From positions 744,001-808,000 of the forward strand of contig PYIU01000006.1 in the NCBI GenBank assembly GCA_003415625.1: 64,000 bases of DNA, in the 5' to 3' direction. Positions 48,052-60,679 of this stretch are shown here, piece by piece. Made by a program: the position numbers and the translations under genes. The DNA comes from Aquanectria penicillioides. Lineage: Eukaryota; Ascomycota; Sordariomycetes; Hypocreales; Nectriaceae. The number at the start of each line of letters is the position of its first letter. The first letter of the stretch is position 1. The notes beneath the pieces are model-generated. The model had not been told where the DNA came from, searched no databases, and saw only the letters and a list, made by a program, of their open reading frames with translations.

Positions 48052-49312
48052 TCACCATTGATCCTCTTTTTCTCCCCAATTATCCCGAGCCTCATCTCCC
48101 CATGTTTCCTCAGCGGTGCTCGCGATACTTCCAAGGTTTTCCTTGCTCCCACCCCCGAACGCTTGTCGTGCCTCCTCAGTTGTCTTGTACTTGGGAGTCC
48201 CGTCTTCGTGACCACAAAGAACGACGTCAACAATTCCGACAGTCAACTGGTCTAGGTATGCATCGTAGGCATCCGTCTCTCGAATTCGGCAACGAACACT
48301 ACTGGACTCGGCGTGCTGTGTAATGGCAGTCAAGGAGCCGAAGGTTCTTTGACAGTAGGGACACCGATAGACAGTGCTGGAATGAGCAGACCGAAGGTGC
48401 CCAACTAAGCCGCCGGCTTTGTTGAACGTTTTGCTTTTCAACATTAGTTTCGATGGAATCTGTAAAACAACCTAGATACTCACGTGCACCCAGGTTTTGG
48501 GCAAGTGAATTTCTCGATTAAAGCCGAGTAGTACCGCGCCACGTTGAAGCTAGGATGATCAGGGTCGTTAAGATCCGATGCCTCGAAAAGAGCTTTTGCG
48601 CTCGGGGCCGAAGCTTGCACGAGCTCTTCTCTCGATAGCTGCTGGGCTGGAGGGGCATTTGGGAATAATTTCTTCCCTGTGTTCCAAGCCACCAGGTCAT
48701 TGTTTTCTGCCTGGACACTAGAGGGGGCAACTCCGGCTTTTTTGACAAAGGTAGGAGCCGAACTGTTTGAGAGGTCAGGGAACTCATTTTTGTTCAACTT
48801 ATAAGGCTCTGGTGTGTTAGACGACCATGCTGGGCGGGGTCCAACACCGTCAGGCGACGGCATGTAGTCGGCGTAGTTTGCCTTGACGCTCTGTGACGTG
48901 AGTGCCTCTAGGTTCTTGGAGAACTCGAGTTTCTGCACACGCATGTCCTCTAGAATAGAAACATCAATGCGGGTGCACTTGCTCTCAATATGCGACATAA
49001 GCGCCCCTAGGCGTACAAACGGCCCATCACCACAGCCTGGGCACTCGAGTGCCTGTTCATGAGGATGTTTCTTACCCAGTCAGCATCCACGAAACCGCTC
49101 TAGGGCTCAGAAGATCACTTTACCTCCTGGATATGCAAAATCTCTGCTCGCTCGGTCTTGAAGTTCTCACTGCAGAACTTGCAGTGCATATGCTTGGGCT
49201 TTCCCGCACGTCGCATGGACCCCTTGTGTTGGTGAAGTTTCTCCCAGCTAGAAAAGAGCAGGTTGCACGGCTTGCACAGCCAATCACCCTCAGACGCTTG
49301 GCTAGATGACAT
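48052..49312 (-). CDS. C2H2 zinc-finger protein, function unknown
   Basis: Exons 49312-49124, 49052-48484, 48433-48052; 379 residues. The second intron (48483-48434, 50 nt) was placed by its GTGAGT donor and by the fact that joining TGCAC|CAAA rebuilds a perfect finger: C247-x4-C252-x12-H265-x4-H270. Next comes YRCPYCQRTFGSLTAITQH with Cys rather than His as a likely last ligand (C2HC). The N-terminus has three further Cys/His pairs (WLCKPCNLLFSS..HQH, HCKFCSENFKT, LECPGCGDGP..SHIESKC). The middle (about 90-240) is low-complexity and Ser/Pro-rich, and the tail is Trp/acidic (EETWGDEARDNWGEKEDQW). It may bind nucleic acid. No orthologue with known function is recognised. Confidence 0.82.
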
Positions 49313-49761
49313 TTTGGGGATGAATTTATCGAGAAAGGCCAAAACTTGATGATGAGGAAGGTGAGTTTTGAGTGAGTTTTGATAATTGAGGAAGAGAGAG
49401 AAGAGGACCGAGAGTGTCAAGCCGGTGTTATTGTGTGGAGCCACGATTGGCTTAGCAATGTAGTGAAAAACGGAGGTCGAGAATGAATGTGTGCCTAAGT
49501 CGGAATGTGGTGTGGATTCAAGTGGGAAGTGACTACCCAGTTTCAAGAAACTGAGGCAAGCGTGAAAGAGTAGTGCCTGCGTTTTCAATTCTTGTTGTTT
49601 GTTGCGAGTAATCTGGCGAAAAACAAATCCACGATCACCTAGGGGAGAGTAAAGATTTCACATCGATATTACCCTAACACATGTTCGTGTATTACGAGAT
49701 GGGTGTGTGATCCTTAGGGTTTACGGCTTCAAAGTTACACTGTAGACGCCTATCTGGCCAT
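49313..49761. other. Intergenic region, TFIIIC subunit 3' end and zinc-finger promoter
   Basis: About 450 nt; nothing beyond the expected promoter/terminator sequence was seen. Confidence 0.6.
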
Positions 49762-51757
49762 TCAATCCTCATCGCCCCTGCTACGAGCATCCTCTCCCTC
49801 CTCATCTACCTCTCCCTCTCCATCCTCGTCTCCATACCTGCCTTCTACATCATCGCCCTGACCTCCATCTTCTTCATCTCCCGATTCCTCGTCATCGTCA
49901 TCATCACTTCCAGAATCGTGGTGACCTGAATCTGCCTCTTCATCCATCTCTAGCAGTCTAGCCTCTTCATTTTGGGCATCTTGTATCGACGAGGCGTCTG
50001 CCACACGCTTAGAACTTGCTATTGGCTCCCTCACCCTGACGCTATAACCCTTGTGCTTGTTCTTCTTCGATGGCTGGCGGCCTCTCAATAGCGTCAACTC
50101 CTCGTCTGTCAAGCGCAGGTTTGGCAGAGGTAGATGAAATGTTGACGAGGTTGATCGGACAGGTGTTTGGTCACCTGTTTGCAATGTCATCGCAAAGTCC
50201 TCTCTAGTCAGTCGTCGGTCAAATTGGATAGCGACCAACTTTGTCTTCATGATCGCCTTGACCTTGGCCCACACTCCACCATGATACCATCCACTGCTTG
50301 GGTCCCAAGTCGGACGCATAGCCGCGTTGTCAAGAAGTTCCTTAAGCAGCGGGTCCGTTATATCGCACACTTGCCACACCTTTCCATCCGTATGATATGT
50401 CTCGCCGTCAAAAATGTGGCTTTCGGACAGCTCCTCTAAGAACTCCTTCAGCGGTCCCATCTGGGCTTTTCGTAGAGACTTCCACGTCTGACCCTTTTGG
50501 GCCCGTTTCTGCTTAGGAAGCTTGAACATGAGGGTCTGGTAAATGCGATATTTGGGGTCCGTCCGGGGATCGATGCCATAGGGAACCACTCCATCTCGCC
50601 AAGGGCCTCCTTTAAACTGATATGCGGTGTAGTTGAGGTACTTTTTAAGCTCGTTCCAATTTTTTAGCTTCCCTCCCAGGTAGTTCATCAATGAGCGGCG
50701 TGTCCAGACAGGTCGGTGCTCGAATGCCTCCTCCAATTCGGCAATGATCTCGACCATTCGGGGATCTGTCATGTCAGGGGGTATCTGTGGACCTTCTGGT
50801 GCAGGGTCTTCAGCTCCAATAAAATAGCCGACTTGTTTCACCGCCGTGGTGTTGACAGTTCCGCCATCTTCAGTAGCGCGAACGTAAGGGTTTTGCGAGT
50901 ACTGATAGTTGAAGGGTAGACTCATGTGAGTGAAAATTGGAGGAGGAAGAATGTCCACACCTGGGCCCTTGTCAACGCCGGGCACGAACTTGAATTGCTT
51001 AATAGACTCGACTGGAATATAATCGTTAGTAACGAAGGCTGGAAATGGACTCTGCAATAGGGACGTACCATCTCCTGGAAGAACCTGGTTGACATATCTC
51101 TGAGCAAAAGATGACTTGGACATTCCCCAGTAAAAGTCTGCAAGCCCTCGGAATCGATGGGTGTGCTTGATAACTCCAACAGCCTCAACCTGGTAGTTGT
51201 CGGCATTGTCTTGGAGCTTCCGGCGCAAGATTTTTGGATCATCAAGCCGGGAACGGGATTGAACAAGGTCATCTGAAGCTTGGGGCTCTGCATCGGCTAC
51301 CTCGATGTCGCCCTCCCAAGGCCCGTCAGTTCCTCTCTTTCGCTTTCTGCCTGTCCGCTTTGGAACCGTAACCTTGAGAACTACATTGTGGCTTTTTGCG
51401 TTGTGCGACATGATGGGTTTGCAGAAGGGGCTTTCGGGTACCAGATAGAAGGGGATTGAGTTTCTATTCACATCCATGACCTAGAATCGCAGGTTAGACG
51501 GAATAGTTTGTTGCTGGCGATAAGAGATGTTGACTTACGTGCTGCAAGGACGGTGCCCTTCCAAATGCCTTAATCGCACGATCAACATTCTGAACAACAG
51601 CAGGGATCTCAACTGCACCCAGCACGCGTTTTGGGATAGTAAATTTCGGGGCAGCAGTGGGTGGTGCTGGCCCAGCAAACGACTCTTGATGGCTGTCGTT
51701 CTGAGGTTCCACAGGGCTACTATCCCGGTAGATGTCCTCGTCGGACGAAAGATCCAT
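49762..51757 (-). CDS. Transcription factor IIIC subunit 5 (tau95 / Sfc1 type)
   Basis: Exons 51757-51539 and 51480-49762, with a 58-nt intron (GTAAGT..TAG); 645 residues. The start at 51757 has context TAGCCATGG; an upstream in-frame codon run exists but lacks a better start. Residues about 45-230 match the Tau95 N-terminal barrel (AVEIPAVVQNVDRAIKAFG). Residues about 240-500 match the second Tau95 domain (HRPVWTRRSLMNYLGGKL, YTAYQFKGGPWRDGVVPYGI). The last 70 residues are extremely acidic (SGSDDDDDEESGDEEDGG). Known role: part of the tauA arm of TFIIIC, which binds the A box of tRNA genes and helps recruit TFIIIB for RNA polymerase III. The acidic tail is typical of yeast Tfc1. Confidence 0.92.
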
Positions 51758-53970
51758 GGCTAGTGGTGATGACAGAGAAGTCCTTGACAAAAGAAATTAA
51801 ACCTGGCAGAGCCGGAGCTGAGGTATGAAGCTGGGTGCTGTATTATCCCCCATGAGCCATCACCAAAGTAGGGTGGTGGTCTAATTTGGTTCTGTAGAGG
51901 ACGTATCAGAGACTGCCGAGCCAAACAACTGATCGACCTGCCAGCCAGGAGCACCAAGCGTTAGAGAGCAGCATGCGACAGGGGCGATGGTACCCCGAAA
52001 CAGGATGTAGGTACCCTTTTGACGAGTTTATTCCGGAGCAAATGGAAAGAAAAGCAAATGAAGGGCGCCTGACGTCTTGGCCGGCTGTTTGCGTCTCTGT
52101 AATGTCGCCAATGGTGGTTGAAAATGGGCAAAGTGTGGATGGGGTTTTGCATGCACTGTAGGCGGGTCCAGGTTCAAGGGTCAAGTTGGTCCACAGCTCA
52201 GGAAAGAGGTGTCGCCTGTGTATCTGTGGCTTGTACCCCAGCTTTATCGAGGTGGAAAGATATGAGCTGTGGCTAGGGCAGGGTCATGGCCCGTGCGTTG
52301 ATGATGGAGGAGAATCATGGTCCCGACAAAGCACGTCCATCCGGAGGCAGGGAATCAAATACAGTAGCGAGTAGGGAGAGCTCCCCCCTTCTCCAGACGT
52401 CTGGACAGGACTTTAGGCTAGCGCAGAAGCGGACAGGACTGACGGTACAGGTGCTGTTGTATCGCTGCACCACTGCACACCAGTCACACTGAAGGTTTGC
52501 TTACTCCGTGGGTGCCATCTGGACCCACCAATGGTCAAGCTCAGCATTGACTGGTGTTGGAGTCTGCTTTGCAGCCCACTCCGTCACCTCGTCGCTCGGT
52601 TTCTCCTGTCTGAGGTGGCGTCCAGCACCCGCCCACGCCCAGCCATCCCAAGACTTGTCGTCGATTCTGTCTGAGCGGACCCGGTTCCCTTCCTATTTGC
52701 CCTTCTGCACCGCCAATGGAAGCCCAAAGGAAGATTCCAGAGCAGGGCAAGGAACATCTGCTCCAGCTTAAAAAAAAAATCCTCACTTCTAGCCTGCTTC
52801 TGCGGGCTGGGCAGAAAGGGCAGAAGGGGAGGTTGGTACGGACTCGACCCTTGCTCTTCTCCTTAATCGTCCCCATCCTCCAACCCCTAGCTCATCGATG
52901 CCCCGAAGCAGATGCTGATGGTGCGTCGCAAGTGCCAAAGTATACAGGCCAGAGGGTGCGTGCTGGATTAGGCTTTACACAGGGCTATTCTTGTACCTTG
53001 TTGCGGCTGTTCGATGCCACCCTCTTCCCGTCTTGGTTGTCCATCCACAACACTCAATCGTACAGACACGTACGCATGACCCGGATGGGGTTACCAGCAG
53101 TGACGAAATTTAGCTTTTTTTTCCTTCTCGAATCGGGTTGCACTATGCTGCACTGTACTGTCACGGGAAATACGGAAGAGTATACGGAAGCACATATACT
53201 TACAAATAAGCAAGGCACCTGGATGCTATTGACACGATCTCATCCCTATGTTTATTCATTTTGAAATTGATGCTGGATTTGCAGGTTACGTAGGGAAAAT
53301 CTTAGTGTTAGCGTCTCATCTGGCGATGGTTGCGGTCCAGGTGCATGCAGAGCACCAACACAGCCTACCCACTAGACACTGGCCTCGGTCCACTAACGGC
53401 TTCCCACTGCCCCCCTCCCCCCTAGCAGCCCTGAAGCTCCATCCCATCTCACCTGGAAACCCAGCCCCAGCTCCCGAACCGCCTGATTTTCACCGCCCCA
53501 GCCCACCACCAGCCCACCCGACACCACCTATCATTGTACCCCCGTACGTGCCTACGCCCAGTTGAGCATCACAAGGGCAACAGATCCCCCTCAAGCCCGC
53601 ACCAGCCGCTCTTGCAGCCAGATACAGGCAGGGGAGTTTGGGAGGTAGCTAGTACCTGGATCGGGGGTCAGCAGAGTGTAGAACTGCCAGTACTGCTACT
53701 GGTGCTGCTGACTGCACGGCATTGGACCGGGCTGGGCTGGGGACTGGGCTGGATTGACCTATTGCCTCCACTGCCCAGCGACGGCCTAGTCGCCCTCCCG
53801 CTCCCAAGGACGAATAACGGCGCGTGCTCGAGCTTGCCCCCCGCAAAGCACAACATCCCTCCACCAGCGCCCAACGAGCACCTACCATTGCCACTACACT
53901 GCTACTGCTGTCCTGTTGCTGCCCGCTGCCTCTTACCACCACCTCCAAACTTGTCCACCGTCACAACCTA

Positions 53971-53996
53971 CGACCAGCGACCAGCGACCAGCGACC
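53971..53996. repeat. (CGACCAG)n heptamer tract
   Basis: Three and a half tandem CGACCAG units in the B56 leader. A CAACCTGCAAC repeat follows near 54230-54262. Confidence 0.8.
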
Positions 53997-54160
53997 GAAA
54001 CATCCACCGCGGCCGTCTCGTCATCGCCATCTCCTTCTCCTCCTCTCTTCCCTCGCCCTCCCTCATTTCCCTCCGACGCCCACCAGAGACATATCCGCCA
54101 GCCTCAGCCGCAGCGAAGCACCTCAGCACCAAGCGCCCCCTCCCCGTCTTCCTGCGCCTG

Positions 54161-54181
54161 TGCCAGCGCCAGCGCCAGCGC
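54161..54181. repeat. (GCCAGC)n hexamer tract
   Basis: About three and a half tandem GCCAGC units in the B56 leader. Confidence 0.8.
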
Positions 54182-54789
54182 AAGGAGCCTGCACCACGAC
54201 GCACCCACCCAGCGACCAGCCTACGTCCGGCAACCTGCAACCAGCAACCTGCAACTAGCAACCAGCACAGCACCCCAACTCAACTACACCACAACGCACC
54301 GCACCGTCCATAATATCCCGACACCCGAGCCCTGGCTGGTTCAGTGCTTCTCCATCCTCGTCCGCCTTCGTGGGAGGCCACGCCGCGATATTGTCTACTC
54401 CTCGATTTCTCTCCCTCCCCAGCTCCCCCTCTCATCGACTCGCGGCTTCGCCCTAGCTGCCCAGCTCCAGCTCCCTCTCCCGCTCCAGCCGCTGTCTCGC
54501 CGTACCGTCCTCGCTGGCTCGGACCCCGACGCAATCCCCCATTTCGCCAGGCTGGCCCCTCATCCCCAACTCGCCTGCTCACGACGATCCCCTCCGCGTC
54601 TCCCTCATCGCCACGGCGTCCTCCGTCCGCGATTCCCTCCCAGCGACTTCGTTCCCTCCTCCGTCGTCGTCCCGTCGTCGCCTTCGAGCCCCTGACGTCG
54701 TTGCCCTTCTGCCCCACCGCCCTCTTCGAACCGAATAGCGGGCGTCCCAATCCGCCCCCCCACCTACGGTAACACTGTTGTCCGACAAG

Positions 54790-57029
54790 ATGAAGCGCTT
54801 CAGCCAGAGAGTTGTAAGTTGAGCCCCGGTCTTTGGCTTCTCTAGATTCTACTGCTAACGTGGGCTCCTTTTCCATATTCAGCTCTCGCGTGGGAAAGAT
54901 TCCAGCAAGTCTTCTAAGAAGAACAAGGATTCCAAGGATGGCACCGCGTCTCCCTCATCACGGGACTCCTCCAACCAGTCTCCCGTCCTAACGCCCTCGT
55001 CCTCCACGTCGACACTCAACGACATCCGAAATAAGCCTCTGCCTCCAAACAACTCGGGTCATGGAGGCGACCATGGCAGCGCTTCTCAGCCTTCCAACCT
55101 CTCCAATGTCACCCAGGCCGGTGGCGCCCCTGACCGATTCGGGGCCACCAGCCCCAATGGCGGCAGCTCCAGCTCCCGACTGCCCCCAACTGTCATCATC
55201 AGCCCGACACCTGGAGTAAGTCTTTGACCTCGACCCCGCTCCCCAGATTATCACCATTGCCGCGTCGCCGATCTAACGCTGACTCCCTCCAGCATGTCCC
55301 TCCTCCAGGAGCCGCCGAGACGATGCCACACGACCTGGCCCCTCCCAAGGCTGGCCAGAAATCACTCCTGATTCACAGGGGAATCGATAACCGAGATGCG
55401 ATTCCCGAGGGCCTCCGTACACCCAAGCGACAGCATTCGTCTCGCTTCGACATCTCCGCCCACCGCGAGCTTGAGAAACTCCCCGGATTCCACGAGGTGC
55501 CACCTAACAGGCGGCAGGAGCTCTTCATGCAGAAGATCGACCAGTGCAATGTCATCTTCGACTTTAACGACGCGAGCGGTGACATGAAGTCCAAGGAGAT
55601 CAAGAGGCTGGCTCTTCATGAGCTGCTGGACTACGTAGCCAACAACCGACAGGTCATCACGGAGCCCATGTATCCCAAGGTTGTCGACATGTTCGCCAAG
55701 AATCTTTTCAGACCCATTCCCCCACCCATGAACCCCCAGGGCGAGGCTTTCGATCCGGAGGAGGATGAGCCCGTCCTGGAGGTTGCTTGGCCTCATATCC
55801 AGGTCGTCTACGAGTTCTTCCTGCGCTTCATCGAGAGCCAGGACTTTAACACTAACATTGCTAAAGCCTACATCGACCACAGTTTTGTTTTGCAGCTCCT
55901 AGAGCTCTTCGACTCGGAGGATCCTCGCGAACGCGATTTCCTCAAGACTACTCTGCACCGAATCTACGGCAAATTCTTGAACCTCCGATCATTTATCCGA
56001 CGGTCCATCAACAACGTCTTCTTCCAATTTACCTACGAAACTGAGCGCTTCAACGGCATTGCAGAGCTTCTGGAGATTCTTGGATCCATCATCAACGGTT
56101 TCGCGCTACCCCTCAAGGAGGAGCACAAGATCTTCTTGACCCGAGTACTGTTGCCCCTTCACAAGCCGAAGAGCCTGAGCATGTATCACCCTCAACTTGC
56201 CTACTGCATCGTCCAGTTCTTAGAGAAGGATGCGTCGTTGACCGAGGACGTACGTTATAGCAACAAGTATATGGTTTATTTCACGTGACACTAATGATTT
56301 AACAGGTCGTTCTTGGACTGCTGCGCTACTGGCCCAAGGTCAACAGCACCAAGGAAGTCATGTTCCTTAACGAGGTCGAAGATATCTTCGAAGTCATGGA
56401 CCCTGCTGAATTTGCCAAGGTCCAGGAGCCTCTCTTCCATCAGTTGGCCAAGTCCGTTGCCAGCCCACATTTCCAAGTCGCTGAGCGTGCACTGTACTTC
56501 TGGAACAACGAATACTTCTGCAACCTTGTTAGTGACAATGTGGAGATTATCCTTCCCATCATGTTTGCGCCCCTCTACGAGAACTCCAAGGGCCACTGGA
56601 ACAGGTACAGCCGAACCTACAATTTTTTCACCATCGTTGAACTGAGCTCTAACGTGACCGGACAGGACAATCCACGGCATGGTGTACAATGCTATGAAGC
56701 TCTTCATGGAGATCAACCCTCAGCTATTCGACGACTGCTCCCACGAGTACACTGAGCAACAGAACAGCGCCGCTGCGCGCGAAGCCCTCCGAGAGCGCAA
56801 GTGGGCTGCTCTGAGCGAAAAGGCGAACCAGCAGAGGGAAGTTAACGGTGTGCCCGATGCACCTCGCAACCACGTAGCTTCGCTTTCCCGCGTTGACGAG
56901 GTTGATCCCGTAACGGAGGACAACCAGAAGCGCCTCGACTCGCTTAAGTTGCAGGACGGGTCCGCAACTGGCCGACGACCCAGTCTTCACGAGCGTCAAA
57001 ACTCTGTCGGATCCACGAGAAGTCGATAA
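54790..57029 (+). CDS. Protein phosphatase 2A regulatory subunit B' (B56 / Rts1 type)
   Basis: Exons 54790-54813, 54883-55215, 55293-56249, 56306-56604, 56666-57029; 658 residues. The first exon codes only MKRFSQRV and its intron has a textbook GCTAACG branch. Residues about 9-160 are Ser/Lys/Pro-rich and disordered. From about 165 to 580 is the conserved B56 HEAT-like domain ([71 protein letters not shown]). The tail is a charged helix followed by a Ser/Arg end. Role: targeting subunit that directs the PP2A catalytic/scaffold core to substrates; in yeast Rts1 acts in stress response, septation and sister-chromatid protection. The joined frame gives W-N-R-T-I-H-G-M at the last intron. Confidence 0.95.
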
Positions 57030-58050
57030 ATCAATCAATCACAATTTGGCTAATGACCTATGGTTCAGCACTCGCATCAACATGTCTCAGATTATAGGAA
57101 CCGCAAGGGCTCGCAAATTTCAATCAAAGCATTTTTTGGTCGTAAAACGGGTCCTTCGTTGCAGTCTTTTCTGTGCTGCAGGATATTGCAGGTGACAAAA
57201 AATCAGGTGTCTTTAGATTGCTCTGCGACCCATATTTGGACTTGACGAAGTGCTCGTGCAGTCGCTTTTTGAAGGGTTGCCAACATTCCTCCACCGACAT
57301 CGACTACATCAATAGCTTCATCTTTTTCACGGATTCCACCTTGGACGAGAACCATAATCAACCCCTAGGAAGGACCCGTTTGCGGCTGATTCTTTAATCT
57401 ATCCTCTTTCCGACCCTCTTCTTCTCTCACCTCTTTAGAAGCGCCGCACCAATCGATGTACGGGGAAGCCTAGGCCTAGGAAAACACAACAAGCGCAAAC
57501 CGAGCACAAAAGGAAAAAAAAAAGCGGACGTTTAAGCTTCTCGTGTAACTTTCCCCCCCCCTTCTTCTTCTGCCCTGCTTCTATTCTCTTGTTTCTTCTT
57601 GGTCTTCTCTTCTTGGTCTTCTCTTCCTTTTTTCTTCTCCTTCCGAGTTCCTCTTTTTTTGTTCTTTTGTTTTTTTTCTTGCTCCCTTCACAAGCTTAAG
57701 AGATCAGGCGTATGGAGGAATTTACGATGCTGCTGTCGCTCTACATCGGGTCTCAAGTGGGTGCTGCGTCTTGTCGTGGCTAGTGGGAGGAGATGAAGGG
57801 GGAGCAAAGGAGGGGGGGGGACTCTTTTTCTCCTTGGTTTATGTAGACGATGAATGAGCAAGACTAAAAGTCAACCGGATAGACAACTTGATCACGCGCG
57901 AAAAGTATGAGGTTTTTCTGGTGCAGTGTGTGCATGAGTTTGACTACATCATGGTACGATAGGTAGGTCGTGATTCTTTGATTTTGTTCAACATCAGGCT
58001 TGCTATGATACAACGGTGTTTTTAATTCGTCAAGGCCTCTCCTCTACTCT
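57030..58050. other. Convergent 3' intergenic region
   Basis: About 1.0 kb between the stops of B56 (plus) and the CID protein (minus). A long pyrimidine-rich run (about 57390-57690) is dominated by TTCTT and TTTTT words. No gene was seen. Confidence 0.6.
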
Positions 58051-59754
58051 CTACCACCCTCCTCGACCGCGGTCGTATCCGCCCCTTCCACGACCCCGGA
58101 AGCCTCCTCTACCTCTCCCACCTTCGAAGTGATTATTCTGCGGCGGCATGTGTTGTGGTGGCGGCGGGGGAGGAACTGGCCAACCGCCCATGTTTGGCGG
58201 CATACCCGGGTTTTGGAACCAAACACCCGGCGGGCCACCACCCATTGGAAGTGGCGGAGGCGGCGGAGGCCACGGGCCTTGGTAGCCGGCTGGGGGAGGC
58301 GGTGGGATGGGAAAGTCGCCAGGAGGAGGAACTGGAGGGAACGCAGGCGCTGGGGGGTAGGGATGTTGTTGTTGTTGTTGTTGTGGGGGCGGTTGGGGGC
58401 CTCACGACGGTATGGGGGTGACCGGGAGCGGGAACGCGAACGAGAGGCCGATCGGCTGTAGGACGGGCGATCACGACGTTTGCCAACGCTTCGACTTCGG
58501 CTCCGGCTTCGATCACGACTGCGGGAGCAAGATCGGCTGCGGTGACGCGAACGACCGGGACTTCGACTGCGGGACTGGCTTCGACCTCTTGAGTCGTTGG
58601 AGAGCCGTCTTCGCTTGAAGGCAGGTGGTGACTCGCTCCGGGAGCCTCCTCGCGAATAGCTGCTTGACCTCGAGTGGGAGCGACCTCTGCCCGAGCTCTT
58701 TGCCTTCTTCCTCCTCCTCCTCTCCTTCATCTTCTCGCAAAACTGGCGTGACCAGCCGTAGTAGGTTTCGCCGCCAATGATTTCGCCTGTAATCTCATCC
58801 AACACCACCCTCTCACCCAATTCGTTTAGATCAATTTGGGGGTCGTCATCTACGGCTTGATCTTTGGCGAACAAACGCTCGACGTCAGAGAGCAGCGTCT
58901 TGACAGCCGTTGCGAGGACCTTGTCGGCGGGACCCGAGGCCAGCTGGATCGGCCGGATAAGGTCTGGCATCATAGGCTTTGTAGAATTCGGCGTGAGATG
59001 AGGCAGCCATGTCGCAGCGGGAAGATCGAACCACGGCGTAGTTGGGTCGCCGTGGAAAGATGGGAGAAGGTAAGGCGTATTTTTGGAGAGCTTGATGGCG
59101 GCCGAGCCAGGCTGCGGGGCGATGATGGGTTCTGATGCAACGCCGTTTGCGATGGCATTTCGAAGCTTGGAAATGAGGTCTGCGGGAAAGTAGACCTTCT
59201 CCTCCCAAAGACTGACAAGGTTCTCGAGCTTCTCCTTGTGCTTCGGGCAGTCGTCAAAGGCGGCAGCGTTTGCGACCAAGTTTGGGAGCCCATCATCCCA
59301 GATCGTCGCAAACTTTGTATCGCCGTTGGTCTTCACGGTATGGTGCAGCACATCGTTCACCACGTAGAGCACGTGCAACCTTCTTCTTCTGAGACTGGGC
59401 TTCTCACCCTCATCCTGCAGGCTCTTGGACAAGGCCACCAGGAACTTGACCAAGGCGGCTGAGCGCGCAGGGGAGGGCGCAACGTTGTCGACTATCCAAG
59501 CCTTGCATTTCTGTGTGTCGGGAAGAACAAGAAAAATTTAGTGCCTCTGCCGGCTAACTCAAGGGAAGACGCTTTCATGTCAAAAGCGAATGAATGGAGC
59601 AAACCTGGACGTTGAGGCGAGAGCACTGGGCGACGACGGCCGAGACGAGTGGGAAGAAAGCATCGACGGCAGGGCGGCTGAGGGAGGACGGGTCGGCGCG
59701 GAACAGGGTCGCAGAGAGTGTGGCCTTTGCGATGGCCAGTTCCGGCGTCGCCAT
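58051..59754 (-). CDS. CID domain and RS-rich RNA-processing protein
   Basis: Exons 59754-59605, 59510-58406 and, by the intron model, 58349-58051; 517 residues. Residues about 20-150 are a CTD-interacting domain (VKFLVALSKSLQDEGE, RLHVLYVVNDVLHH). Residues about 240-275 include DEITGEIIGGETYYGWSRQF. Residues about 275-360 are an Arg/Ser-repeat domain. The end is Pro-rich then GGRGRGGFRGRGRGG. The layout resembles CHERP/SR140-like splicing factors: binding to the RNA polymerase II CTD and to spliceosome components is inferred. Problem at the tail: the RS frame and the Pro/RGG frame differ. Either a 56-nt intron (58405-58350, GTGAGG..CCCAG) joins them in phase or there is a one-base slip in a C run near 58390. 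Read straight through, the RS frame ends at 58044 with a non-homologous tail. Confidence 0.8.
58366..58384. repeat. (TTG)n trinucleotide tract
   Basis: About six TTG units (CAA on the minus strand). It codes poly-Gln or poly-Asn depending on frame and lies inside the disputed intron of the CID gene. Confidence 0.85.
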
Positions 59755-60679
59755 GGCGGGCGAGGAGTAGAGGAGGGAGCGGTGGAGAGAGTGATCCGCT
59801 ATTCGACTCGGTGAGAGTGGGCGTCTCGTGGTACGCGATGTGTTAGAGCATGATGGAGCTTGCTAGAGCTTGGAGCTCGGCAGCCTTGTGGAGGTTGAGA
59901 GAGCATCTGCGCGGGCGGGTATACTTCGGTCGCGCAGACACGTGGGATGGGAGTGAGGCGCTGTGCCAGACACGGTGAGCCAACCGAGCGGCCGGCAAGA
60001 CGCATTAAGATTTAGGACATTTTTCTCCCATGATGAGCATATGAGGTCACTATAATTTGAGAGTGGTGATGCTTGAGGTGGCAATGCAGATAATGGATCC
60101 AGAGCGCGATCCAGGAAACAATTGAGTGTCTACGGACAAGATCATGGCCGTTGTGGACACTGTTGTTTGCCAGCCATTTTCGCTTGCAAGCTCCCAAAAT
60201 TATTCTCACTTACATCCACGATGAACCGGCACCAAATTCACCAGTGCGCGAGTCTGTGGTTTCCCTACATGTTGTCGCACAGGCCATTTCTGGCACTAGA
60301 TTCCCTTCGAATTCTTCGGGACGCATTGAGAGCAAAGGATTGCAGTAACCTGGCAAGCGACGTCGGCGATTCCGCAGGGCGCTCCACTCAGCCGGCATTC
60401 GGTGTTGCATCCAAGCATTCAAACCACGCAAGGGAACCCGCGGACAGCGACACCCAAGGATCAGAGTCGCAGCTGGGAACGAGACGGAAAACAAAAATTC
60501 GTGAAAATGATGTTCAATTTCGGCAGAGAGAGGAAAAAGTCGGTCATTCTCAATTCCGTTCCGTCATGTCGAACTAACATGGCCATTCTAGTCGGTATTG
60601 TACAGGGCTCCTCTGAGGAGCTTTCTCGCGCGTAACTACACCTCGTGTCATTTCCCATAAACCCGTAAGCCCTCTAAGC
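59755..60679. other. Intergenic region, CID gene promoter and DUF4748 gene 3' end
   Basis: About 925 nt. No gene is supported; the frame at 60122-60577 (plus) has no recognisable features. Confidence 0.6.

Larger units (their letters stand above)
51758..54789. other. Divergent intergenic region, TFIIIC subunit to PP2A B56 gene
   Basis: About 3 kb. The half near 51.8-53.3 kb is mixed sequence; from about 53.4 kb the plus strand is strongly CT/CA-rich up to the B56 start, as expected for a long leader. Frames 53534-54313 and 53916-54695 read Pro/Ser/Arg runs from this leader and are not called genes. Short tandem repeats lie at 53971 and 54161. Confidence 0.6.

Noticed and set aside
53534..54695. 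Two overlapping 259-codon frames upstream of the B56 gene
   Set aside because: Both are Pro/Ser/Arg readouts of a CT/CA-rich leader with tandem repeats.
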